DNA of 20,709 nucleotides from Lachnospiraceae bacterium UBA3762 (GTDB taxonomy: Bacteria; Bacillota; Clostridia; Lachnospirales; Lachnospiraceae): the NCBI GenBank assembly GCA_002371615.1, contig DFGA01000058.1, forward strand, positions 1 through 20,709, read 5' to 3'. Made by a program: the position numbers and the translations under genes. This document shows positions 13,608 to 19,974 of the stretch, piece by piece (position 1 is the stretch's first letter; each line of letters begins with the position of its first letter). The notes under the pieces are model-generated. The model was not told the origin of the DNA. It saw only the letters and a list, made by a program, of their open reading frames with translations, and ran no database searches.

Positions 13608-13636
13608 ATTACACTCTTTCACACGTTTTTATACAA
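13608..13636 (-). promoter_or_regulatory. Promoter of the SHOCT-like gene
   Basis: TTGTAT (complement of 13631-13636), 17 bases, TGTAAT (complement of 13608-13613). Its spacer has the same layout (A-run, then ryGTGwAr) as the promoters at 17611 and 17686. The leader to the SHOCT start is about 160 bases. Confidence 0.55.
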
Positions 13637-13889
13637 TGCTTCTATACTTGTCCCCTTGGTCGTTGCTCGAGAAAGCTGCTACGAACAATCTGGTGCGGTC
13701 ATCTCCACATTTACTGCATGTTAGATAATTACCGCTTCTACAACTGACAAGCAACAGCAACGGAAAACAGCACAACACAACCAGAATCAGTATCTGCTTT
13801 GCCTTGTTTTTGGGAGTATTATGGTTATTTTCTGTTTTCCCATAATCAGAACATTGCGTGGTTCTGTTTTTATCAATACTATCGGACAT
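13629..13889 (-). CDS. Hypothetical small membrane protein or lipoprotein, possibly decayed
   Basis: 86 residues: a polar N-terminus with KNKAKQ, a hydrophobic stretch (ILILVVLCCFPLLLLVSC, about 33-50) and a short tail with CSKCG. The hydrophobic segment ends in LVSC, which looks like a lipobox, but the 30-residue polar region before it is long for a signal peptide. A membrane anchor is as likely. The ribosome binding site is weak (AGAGA eight bases from the ATG). Its 3' end overlaps the promoter of the next gene. No family is recognised; it may be a real accessory gene of the cluster or a remnant. Confidence 0.35.
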   Translation of the reverse strand: MSDSIDKNRTTQCSDYGKTENNHNTPKNKAKQILILVVLCCFPLLLLVSCRSGNYLTCSKCGDDRTRLFVAAFSSNDQGDKYRSIV

Positions 13890-13920
13890 ACTATCATCTC
13901 TTTTCCTGATTCTTTTTCAT

Positions 13921-14011
13921 GGGATAGAGGGAGGCTGTGCCGACCTGTACTCTCTCTCGTGAGTCGCGTTCGGCGTAAGCCAAAAACATTCCTTACGCGC
14001 TTCCGTGAATA
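13921..14011. repeat. Structured dispersed repeat, copy 2
   Basis: About 80 percent similar by eye to 10412-10502 (shared GAGGGAGGCTG, GCCGACCT, GCGTAAGCC, CCTTACGCG, GTGAATA). Stems are less perfect here. It lies between two small minus-strand genes. Confidence 0.65.
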
Positions 14012-14018
14012 CAAAAGG

Positions 14019-14201
14019 CTAAATTCTAAAGATTATCCTGATCAAAGCTATGGGAATCAAAAGCCATCCCAAAAAAGTCCCCGTGATGAGCTTCCTCATA
14101 AATATACTATGCATAGTCCCAATCATGATATAATTCCGATAAACAGTGAGTCCTGCTGCCCAGTACCCAAGTGCCATGTACACTAATAATAAAAGTGCCA
14201 C
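14019..14201 (-). CDS. Small two-helix membrane protein
   Basis: 60 residues starting with GTG at 14201, with AGGGGG seven bases upstream. Two hydrophobic segments (ALLLLVYMALGYWAAGL and ITGTFLGWLLIPIALI) flank a basic loop (YRNYIMIGTMHSIFMRK). I have seen similar small proteins (GYW...G...IGT...GWxLIPxAL) near zinc-ribbon proteins in Clostridia, but no function is known. It is 94 bases downstream of the lipoprotein gene and probably in the same transcript. A tiny 18-codon frame (complement of 14221-14277 or so) precedes its ribosome binding site; its reality is doubtful. Confidence 0.65.
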   Translation of the reverse strand: MALLLLVYMALGYWAAGLTVYRNYIMIGTMHSIFMRKLITGTFLGWLLIPIALIRIIFRI

Positions 14202-14295
14202 ACTTTCACCCCCTTACACATTACGAGAATCAACCAGATTCATTGCCATCATACATGTCATTACAAACATGTCTGTTTATTAATCCTCCAAAATA

Positions 14296-15468
14296 TCACC
14301 TGTATATAATCCCGCCAAACTCTATCGTTCCAGTTATCCTATTTCCTGTCGCAACAATATACTGTCCTTGTAAATTTTTCATATACAGATAAACTGTATC
14401 CCCGACTATTTCACCGTCGTATATGTCATAACCATCACTCGGGTTTACTCCGGATATATTTATATAGCCAAACATATACCCGTCATCTTCTTCATATATT
14501 GTGACTGCTGACTTACCTGACTCCGATGTCAGGTAGGTGCCAATATATCTTAGAACAAATTGTGCCGCCTGATTTCCATAATACCATTGTTCCTGCCTCG
14601 GTGAATGACCGGACGACCTTCGCTGTGAACCGGAATATGATCCTGAAGCCGTTCCCTGTGATGACGATGATCCCTTCTGATCAGGTACAGTCGAATCCGT
14701 CGGCGTTGGCTGCGTATCTGATATAACCCGGTCATTCTTCCCCACTGCCTCACCAAACGCTCTTATCTCCGAAATCGGCACATCGCTTTCGCCCTCGGCT
14801 CCGCCATACACGTCCGTGATCTTTATAACAAATGTCGTTGTCTCGATCGGTTCGCTAAACACCACATATTGGCTTGCGCGCACATTTTGCAGTTCCACGT
14901 CAAACTTAGTACCATTTACCGTTATTTCCAGCCCCTTCGGTTTCAAATTCCGGTTCCACTGATTCTCATCCCGCCAGTTTCCGGCATTAAATTCAAGGTA
15001 GTCGACTCTCTGAGGCATTTGGAAACCGACTGTAATAGTCTCACCGATTCCGTCACCTGGTTCGCCCTCCTGCCAGGAGGTAACAACATCACCATCGACC
15101 GCACATATTGCGCCGTTGTAAATCGAGGTGTTTTCCTGAACAAGCTCGGAAGTAGCCGTTGCAGTCGCAAAAAACAGTTCCTGTCTACTCTTCAGTTCAG
15201 GGGGAACTGTACCGGACAAGGATGCAGACAAATCTTTTTCATTTGCTTTCTGCCGAGAAGAACCTGTTATCTCCACTTTACTTTCGGTGATTATGGATTC
15301 TACCTCGGATTCCGTTACTGTCCCTGTAACAGATTCCGCAGCAAGCTTCGCGCCAGTATCACGAATTACACTTTCTAATGGAGGCGTCAAAGTTCCTGCT
15401 GTTTTCCCGCATGAAACTAGAAGAGCCAGTAAGCTGACAAAAAACCCCTGCCTTACATAACTTATCAT
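14296..15468 (-). CDS. Lipoprotein with NADase-type glycan-binding domain
   Basis: 390 residues. A signal peptide (MISYVRQGFFVSLLALLVSC) ends in lipobox LVSC with Cys20, so the protein is anchored outside the membrane. A Ser/Thr/Glu-rich spacer runs to about residue 90. The glycan-binding domain (about 103-239) is nearly identical to that of the protein at 10537-12366, including a 32-residue stretch without a change. A low-complexity SSGS linker and a C-terminal domain (about 290-390: SGKSAVTI, INISGVNPSD, EFGGIIYR) shared with the same protein follow. It lacks the zinc ribbon. Its ATG overlaps the stop of the broken SHOCT gene as ATGA, so translation was once coupled. A GAGGATGGG sequence upstream can serve as ribosome binding site. 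Confidence 0.85.
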   Translation of the reverse strand: MISYVRQGFFVSLLALLVSCGKTAGTLTPPLESVIRDTGAKLAAESVTGTVTESEVESIITESKVEITGSSRQKANEKDLSASLSGTVPPELKSRQELFFATATATSELVQENTSIYNGAICAVDGDVVTSWQEGEPGDGIGETITVGFQMPQRVDYLEFNAGNWRDENQWNRNLKPKGLEITVNGTKFDVELQNVRASQYVVFSEPIETTTFVIKITDVYGGAEGESDVPISEIRAFGEAVGKNDRVISDTQPTPTDSTVPDQKGSSSSQGTASGSYSGSQRRSSGHSPRQEQWYYGNQAAQFVLRYIGTYLTSESGKSAVTIYEEDDGYMFGYINISGVNPSDGYDIYDGEIVGDTVYLYMKNLQGQYIVATGNRITGTIEFGGIIYR

Positions 15469-15824
15469 GTCAGATATCCCATCCTCACATTAAACTCTTC
15501 TTTTGAGATCAGGCTCATTTCAAACTGTGAGCGAATCCTTCTGATTTCTTCAAAATTTGTCAGACTTTTTTCTTGCAACGGCAATACTTGCATTGTACTC
15601 ATCCTGATTCAGGACATCCATGGCAAGAGCTCCGTCAAATACTGTTTTTTCTTTGGAAATTTCCTGCTCTGCCCTTTCTTTAGCACGTAATATATCATTG
15701 TCCTTAACTCTACTTTCAGTTTCAATTAGTTTTTCTTCAAGTTCCTTCATCCGATTCATCTTCGGCTCCATCATCTTGAATATATCAGCTTGCGGTAGAT
15801 GGATTAATGCTTTGAAACGCTTCC
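15465..15824 (-). pseudogene. Broken copy of the SHOCT-like gene
   Basis: The minus strand encodes ADIFKMMEPKMNRMKELEEK, then LAMDVLNQDEYNASIAVARKK, closely matching residues about 80-187 of the intact SHOCT-like protein. Two lesions are seen. The first roughly 80 codons are missing, the similarity beginning just behind the stop of the zinc-ribbon gene (15825). Near 15555 one extra A in GACAAATTTTG shifts the frame; removing it restores NFEEIRRIRSQFEMSLISKE and GYLT-stop. The last stop overlaps the lipoprotein start (ATGA). It is the remains of a SHOCT plus glycan-binding-protein pair. Confidence 0.85.
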
Positions 15825-16535
15825 TTACTCCACAGCATATACCTCAGCTGGATCCCGTTGCTGAACATCCAGCGCATATCTGCAAAAATACTCTTCATAT
15901 GCATAATCGAGATTACCTTCCTGTGCCCGGTCATAAACAATTTCGCTAGGTTCACAGACCCTGTTCACAAAAACTATTTCTGTTTTCGGATTTACGCAAA
16001 ACTCAATTGACTCGGTCTCACCCATCAGTACTATATCCATAACCACCGGTATCAGCTCGTCCTCACCCTCATATTCATATACTTTCCATTCCAAGTCACA
16101 CTCCATACCGTGTTTCCTGAATGATTCATTCATCATTTCCACTAATTCTTCAACCGCTGTTCCCAACGTTACTCCTGTATTATACTTTGTATCCGTGATT
16201 CCTTTCACAAGATTCAAAGCCTTCTGCTGTTCCGGCGAAAGCATAGAAAATGATTCCACCACAAAAACAAGGATAGCGAATGCAATACCGACAACCAACA
16301 GTATCCTCCAGCGAAAACCTCGAGATTTATTCCACAGTGACTGTTTTTTTTCTGTTTGCGATTGATTCCTTTCAACGCTTTGCTCATATAAAGGCATGCC
16401 TCCTGCCTCAGGAAGATTCCGGACATGCTGACCGGCATCTGAATCCATTATAGTTGGAACAGTTGTCCTTTGTCCGCAATAAGGGCAGAACAAAGAACCA
16501 TCCCTGATTTGCTTACCGCAATTCATACAAAACAT
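15825..16535 (-). CDS. Zinc-ribbon single-pass membrane protein
   Basis: 236 residues with ATG at 16535 and AGGAG about seven bases upstream. The N-terminal zinc ribbon has C3, C6, C17 and C20 (MFCMNCGKQI, LFCPYCGQR). A linker follows, then one membrane helix at about 77-97 (ILLVVGIAFAILVFVVESF) preceded by basic residues, so the ribbon is cytoplasmic. The outer domain (about 98-236) contains TKYNTGVTLGTAVEELVEMM and LEWKVYEYEGEDELIPVVMD; I do not recognise its family. The stop is directly followed by the truncated SHOCT copy. It lies 50 bases behind the multi-pass zinc-ribbon gene and probably shares its promoter. Confidence 0.8.
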   Translation of the reverse strand: MFCMNCGKQIRDGSLFCPYCGQRTTVPTIMDSDAGQHVRNLPEAGGMPLYEQSVERNQSQTEKKQSLWNKSRGFRWRILLVVGIAFAILVFVVESFSMLSPEQQKALNLVKGITDTKYNTGVTLGTAVEELVEMMNESFRKHGMECDLEWKVYEYEGEDELIPVVMDIVLMGETESIEFCVNPKTEIVFVNRVCEPSEIVYDRAQEGNLDYAYEEYFCRYALDVQQRDPAEVYAVE

Positions 16536-16585
16536 TAGCTTCTCCTACAGTCATCACGGGATGAAAAAATCATTTTTTTCTTAAA

Positions 16586-17479
16586 TCATGAAAACCATGT
16601 AGTCATTTGTTCCCTTTTCCTGCGGGAATACCTCATGATGATACCCGCAACAACCAGAATGGAGCCAACAAGAAGCAAATAACATCCGGGACCTTTATGA
16701 AAAAGATATGCATAATACTCTTCATATTCTTCATCTAAGGAACTAAAGTCATTGAAGAACTCCAAAAGGCTTAACGCAACTCCTAACCCTGCTGAAATAG
16801 AAAAAAATATGTCTTTTCGAAAATACAAAGATGCAATAACCGCTATTGATAACCCTATAAAAAACCAGCCATCTCCTCCTTGTATCAAACTTGCGGAAAC
16901 CATTGTTCCCAGAACTGTTGCCGATGCATAAGGCAAAAAACATGAAACAAACCAGATGAAGATACCAATCAATGAAAGGATAACGTCCGTGTTTCTTACT
17001 TCAATCGAAAAAGGTATATGATTCTGATTCTGAGGTTGTCCATAGGGCTGTCTGCTGTACAGATTTGTAGTTCTCTGGTTCGGTGCGAAAACGTTGTTTC
17101 CATTATATGAACCCGGGTAGGGACTTGACATAATAGAGTAATGCATATTCGGATTTCCGTCATAAGCGTTCCATCCCGGCACATTCTCTCTATTTCCACT
17201 ATATTGAGGATATTGTGAATACACATAAGGTTCCGGTCTGTCGACGGTAAGCCGACTGCCATCATAAGGGTAAGTCTGTGAATTTTCACTCTCAGCCGAA
17301 CTGATTTTGTTTTCTGTATCTTTGTTCACAGACACAGGCAAAGCGCCATTCCAGACAGAAGCCTGTTCCACATTATGAACGTGTGCAGCCTGATCTGTTA
17401 AAAAGGTTTGACTGCTTCCACAATACTCGCAGAAATTTGCATTATCAGGCAGTTCTTTTCCACATTTTATACAAAACAT
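16586..17479 (-). CDS. Zinc-ribbon protein with four membrane helices
   Basis: 297 residues; the start at 17479 is fixed by GGAGGTG seven bases upstream. The zinc ribbon (MFCIKCGKEL, NFCEYCGSS) is followed by a long Tyr/Asn/Pro/Ser-rich linker (about 30-155, e.g. YPQYSGNRENVPGWNAYDG). Four hydrophobic segments then follow: ILSLIGIFIWFVSCFLPYA, WFFIGLSIAVIASLYF, IFFSISAGLGVALSLLEF and CYLLLVGSILVVAGIIM. A basic tail (RYSRRKRE) ends it. It is the first gene behind two tandem promoters. Similar zinc-ribbon membrane proteins are common in Firmicutes but lack an assigned role. Confidence 0.8.
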   Translation of the reverse strand: MFCIKCGKELPDNANFCEYCGSSQTFLTDQAAHVHNVEQASVWNGALPVSVNKDTENKISSAESENSQTYPYDGSRLTVDRPEPYVYSQYPQYSGNRENVPGWNAYDGNPNMHYSIMSSPYPGSYNGNNVFAPNQRTTNLYSRQPYGQPQNQNHIPFSIEVRNTDVILSLIGIFIWFVSCFLPYASATVLGTMVSASLIQGGDGWFFIGLSIAVIASLYFRKDIFFSISAGLGVALSLLEFFNDFSSLDEEYEEYYAYLFHKGPGCYLLLVGSILVVAGIIMRYSRRKREQMTTWFS

Positions 17480-17610
17480 TAGAACACCTCCAAAAGTGCG
17501 GCCTTGCGCATGAACAAATAAACCATTTCCCGCATCAGTAAAGTATCGGTAAAAAACAATCATATTATGTTGACGAAAATTATAAGTATACTTCGTTTTA
17601 TCACACTTCT

Positions 17611-17639
17611 ATTATACGCTTACACATACTATGTTTCAA
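17611..17639 (-). promoter_or_regulatory. Sigma-A promoter P1 of the zinc-ribbon operon
   Basis: TTGAAA (complement of 17634-17639), 17 bases, TATAAT (complement of 17611-17616). The spacer CATAGTATGTGTAAGCG carries the motif shared with three other promoters in the cluster. The leader to the start at 17479 is about 125 bases. Confidence 0.8.
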
Positions 17640-17685
17640 GAAAAATATATCTTTCACAACCTTGCATTCATGTTCGCATATTTTC

Positions 17686-17714
17686 ATTATACGTCTTCAC
17701 ATATTTTTATACAG
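17686..17714 (-). promoter_or_regulatory. Upstream promoter P2 of the zinc-ribbon operon
   Basis: CTGTAT (complement of 17709-17714), 17 bases, TATAAT (complement of 17686-17691). The spacer has ATATGTGAAGACG, like P1. A plus-strand promoter candidate for the XRE gene (TTGCAT at 17662, CATTAT at 17685, 17 bases) overlaps its -10 box, so the two directions may compete. Confidence 0.6.
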
Positions 17715-17729
17715 CTTAAAACAGCCTAA

Positions 17730-17867
17730 AATAAACCAAAAAGTAATGCAACGTTCCCACACGAAGTACTTGCCGTTTACACTCAGATGACGCAAATGAA
17801 AAGACAGGCAGCTCAACAGCAAGCGGCAGAGTTAGATGCAAATAGTATCCAAAGGAAACCCACATGA
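17730..17867 (+). other. Short open frame ending in the XRE start (possible gene tail)
   Basis: After a TAA at 17727 a frame of 45 codons runs to a TGA that overlaps the XRE start as ATGA. It reads HEVLAVYTQMTQMKRQAAQQ and ends NSIQRKPT, protein-like and helical. Only an ATG at 17787 could start it and no ribosome binding site precedes it. It could be the tail of a lost upstream gene or chance. Confidence 0.3.
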
Positions 17868-18181
17868 ACAACATCCTCCAAAAAATCGACTCCCTCTGCG
17901 AACAGAAGGGATGGTCCAAATACAAGCTCGCCGAACGCTCCGGCCTCACCCTCTCCACGATGAACGCCTGGTACAAAAACGACTACACGCCGAAAATCGA
18001 GTCGCTTGAGCGCATGTGCGGTGCATTTGGAATTACGCTCTCCCAGTTCTTCGCAGATGAAGATGAGTCTTTCAGCCTGACGGAGAATCAGAGGAGGCTC
18101 GTTAAGCAATCTGTCCGGCTGAGTGGGGAACAGCTCGAGGCGGTCATTCATTTGCTGGAAAAAATGAACGAGCAGTTGTGA
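17864..18181 (+). CDS. XRE-family helix-turn-helix regulator
   Basis: 105 residues. Residues about 5-63 are a Cro/C1-type helix-turn-helix (KYKLAERSGLTLSTMNAWYK, then SLERMCGAFGITLSQFF). The helical tail (ENQRRLVKQSVRLSGEQLEA) may dimerise. Similar short regulators of about 105-110 residues with this layout are frequent in Lachnospiraceae mobile regions. AAAGGA lies eight bases before the ATG. It is the only intact plus-strand gene in the right half of the window and lies divergently to the zinc-ribbon operon, whose promoter region it borders, making autoregulation or control of that operon possible (inference). Confidence 0.88.
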   Translation: MNNILQKIDSLCEQKGWSKYKLAERSGLTLSTMNAWYKNDYTPKIESLERMCGAFGITLSQFFADEDESFSLTENQRRLVKQSVRLSGEQLEAVIHLLEKMNEQL

Positions 18182-18234
18182 TTTCATATTCAAAGCGGGA
18201 ATCCCTTCACTTAGCCTACCACATCTCCCAAAAA

Positions 18235-18261
18235 AAGAGTTCCACCGTCGGTGGAACTCTT
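18235..18261. terminator. Bidirectional terminator between convergent genes
   Basis: AAGAGTTCCACC and GGTGGAACTCTT form a perfect 12-bp stem around GTC. On the minus strand a seven-T run follows, terminating the gene remnant ending at 18291. On the plus strand it is 54 bases behind the XRE stop, with only a short T-run. Confidence 0.85.
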
Positions 18262-18290
18262 GCATTCATTATACAAGCCCAATATGGATT

Positions 18291-18768
18291 TCATTCCCTG
18301 TCCGAAAACAGCCATCCGGTTCTGCCGCCATAACTAAGCAGATAGCATGCATTGTACTGCTGGGATGTTCGTGGAAGGAAAATTTTCACGATTTTGACTG
18401 TTGCTCCCCCTCGGGATGTAAATTCCTTTCGTATTCCTCGATGAATTACTGGTGCTGGTGTAGAAACCCGTATTCGTCGTATAGGTCGTTGTCCCGCCGA
18501 CAACAGGATAGCGGGTCTTCAGTTGAAACGACTGGCCATTCCAGTTGAACTGAGATACGCCGGAGACCATTCTGTAATTGCTATTGTTGAACTGAGAGGG
18601 CATAAACTTCGGCTCTCCCTTAAAATCAATGGAAGTTCCTGAAACCTTGTATGGGGCAAAATATCGAAAGTTATACTTTTCGGCAGCAGCACTTCCTCCG
18701 ATCTTTGAGAATTTACCGCCTTTATACTGCAGGATGTAGGCACCATGGCCGCCGTACATGGAATAGCT
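18291..18768 (-). pseudogene. C-terminal fragment of an exported-type protein with SH3-like end, frameshifted
   Basis: After an in-frame stop at 18769 the minus strand encodes MYGGHGAYILQYKGGKFSKI, then aromatic and Ser/Thr/Asn-rich sequence (QFNNSNYRMVSGVSQFNWNG). At a G5 run (complement of 18406-18410) the frame must lose one base; it then reads IYIPRGATVKIVKIFL and QQYNACYLLSYGGRTGWL, ending at 18291. This tail resembles a bacterial SH3-type wall- or ligand-binding domain (moderate confidence). Without the correction the frame ends at 18334. There is no ribosome binding site and the start of the gene is missing: its similarity begins within ten bases of the kinase stop (18776). It may be the C-terminal, external half of another zinc-ribbon membrane protein. 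Confidence 0.6.
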
Positions 18769-18775
18769 TTATGCC

Positions 18776-19858
18776 TCACGGTACCGTAATCGGAATGAAA
18801 AAACAGAGAACCGCAAGCACTACCCGGATAACCAGAAACAGCTGGTTGTTCTCCCGTATCCCCCTCGGCACGAGCCGGTAGACGTGACCGACATTCCCGC
18901 ATATAAAAAGCGGCAGGAAGCACCAGAAAAACACGCAGAAAAGACCGTTGTCCAACATGTTTCCGCGAATGGCTATGCAAATCCAGAATACCATGAATGC
19001 GTAATAGACAGTAGCAAATGTCATCTTCCATGGTGTCTGCGTCCGAAACCCGGGAATCTCTCTAATAATCGGTATGGAATTGATGATTCCCTCATGCAGC
19101 TCATGCCGCAGAATTTTGATGAGTTCATCAACATTTTGATAACGGAAAGCGGGATTGACATTTGTGCATTTATCTATGATCTCCTGAACGCCAATCCTTA
19201 CTTTATCTCTCTCATCTCCCTGACCCAATGCAGCTCCCGTCAGCATATATCTGAGTACGCACCCGATAGAATAGATATCCGTCCTTGCGTCCGTGGAGGA
19301 TGTCAGGGACTCCGGTGCCTGAAAACCGTAAGACCCGACAATCGTCGTATCAGCAATCCTGCTTTGATCGTAAACCTTGGATGAACCGAAGTCGATAAGC
19401 TTTATAAATTCTTTCCCGTTCGTCAGATTCAGGCATACCATGATGTTTTCGGGCTTGATATCACGATGCACGATTCCAATCTCATGCGGAATTATCAGGG
19501 CTGCGCAGAGCATTTTGCAAATGCCAAGCGCCTCCGCCTCCCCAAGCTTCCCTCCGTGCTGCACAACATACCTTTCGAGTGTACATTCTCCGGCATATTC
19601 CGTGACTGCCATGAACAGATTCGTCGGCTGACTCGGCTTATCTTCTCTGATAAAGCCGCTATCCGGAATTTCCTCGACAGAATAGACATTTGCAATATAG
19701 GGACCCGGGTTTTCGGCAAGGACGCGATAGATGACCGCCCGTTTTGCGTCCATCATTTTGACTACAAAGGGCTTTCCCTCGCCATTGCGGGCAAGAAAGG
19801 ATTGCATTTCCTTCCCGGGCGTTATTGTTTTGATGTATATCAAGTTTGAGCCTTGCAT
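18776..19858 (-). CDS. Eukaryotic-like Ser/Thr protein kinase with C-terminal membrane helices
   Basis: 360 residues. Kinase domain about 1-255: VVK (K34), HRDIKPEN (131-138), IDFGSS (DFG 156-158), APES (181-184), RTDIYSIGC and NPAFRY. The glycine-rich loop is not recognisable (TPGKEMQSFLARNGEGK), which is unusual. After IPGFRTQTPWKM (268-279) come three or four hydrophobic segments (about 280-298, 305-322, 340-358), so the kinase faces the cytoplasm from a C-terminal anchor; no PASTA domains are present. It ends about 11 residues earlier than the kinase at 19975-20709, and gene debris starts directly behind its stop, so the tail may be trimmed. The ribosome binding site is poor. Substrates are unknown; the neighbouring zinc-ribbon proteins are candidates. 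Confidence 0.9.
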   Translation of the reverse strand: MQGSNLIYIKTITPGKEMQSFLARNGEGKPFVVKMMDAKRAVIYRVLAENPGPYIANVYSVEEIPDSGFIREDKPSQPTNLFMAVTEYAGECTLERYVVQHGGKLGEAEALGICKMLCAALIIPHEIGIVHRDIKPENIMVCLNLTNGKEFIKLIDFGSSKVYDQSRIADTTIVGSYGFQAPESLTSSTDARTDIYSIGCVLRYMLTGAALGQGDERDKVRIGVQEIIDKCTNVNPAFRYQNVDELIKILRHELHEGIINSIPIIREIPGFRTQTPWKMTFATVYYAFMVFWICIAIRGNMLDNGLFCVFFWCFLPLFICGNVGHVYRLVPRGIRENNQLFLVIRVVLAVLCFFIPITVP

Positions 19859-19869
19859 GATTTTTCATA

Positions 19870-19897
19870 GAAATTCTTTGCTGACGTTTAGGATGAC
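19870..19897. repeat. Degenerate arm of the dispersed palindromic repeat
   Basis: TTCTTTGCTGACGTTTAGG followed by ATGACA resembles the right arm of the element at 10095-10125. No partner arm is seen. It lies just upstream of the kinase start. Confidence 0.4.
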
Positions 19898-19923
19898 AAA
19901 AGTATCGGTTCGACCGTACATCG

Positions 19924-19948
19924 CATCCAACTACTCAGTAGCTGGATG
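19924..19948 (-). terminator. 11-bp hairpin behind the second kinase gene
   Basis: CATCCAACTAC pairs with GTAGCTGGATG around three bases; the one A-C position becomes G-U in minus-strand RNA. It lies 27 bases past the stop at 19975, but no T-run follows, so it may be an RNA-stabilising hairpin instead. Confidence 0.4.
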
Positions 19949-19974
19949 ACATTGAGCCGTTTGGCACAGAATCC

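Noticed and set aside
13821..14186. Plus-strand frame of 121 codons.
   Set aside because: It runs through the structured repeat and antisense to a small gene with a good ribosome binding site.
14869..15378. Plus-strand frame of 169 codons.
   Set aside because: It is antisense to the glycan-binding domain of the lipoprotein, which is supported by its paralogue.
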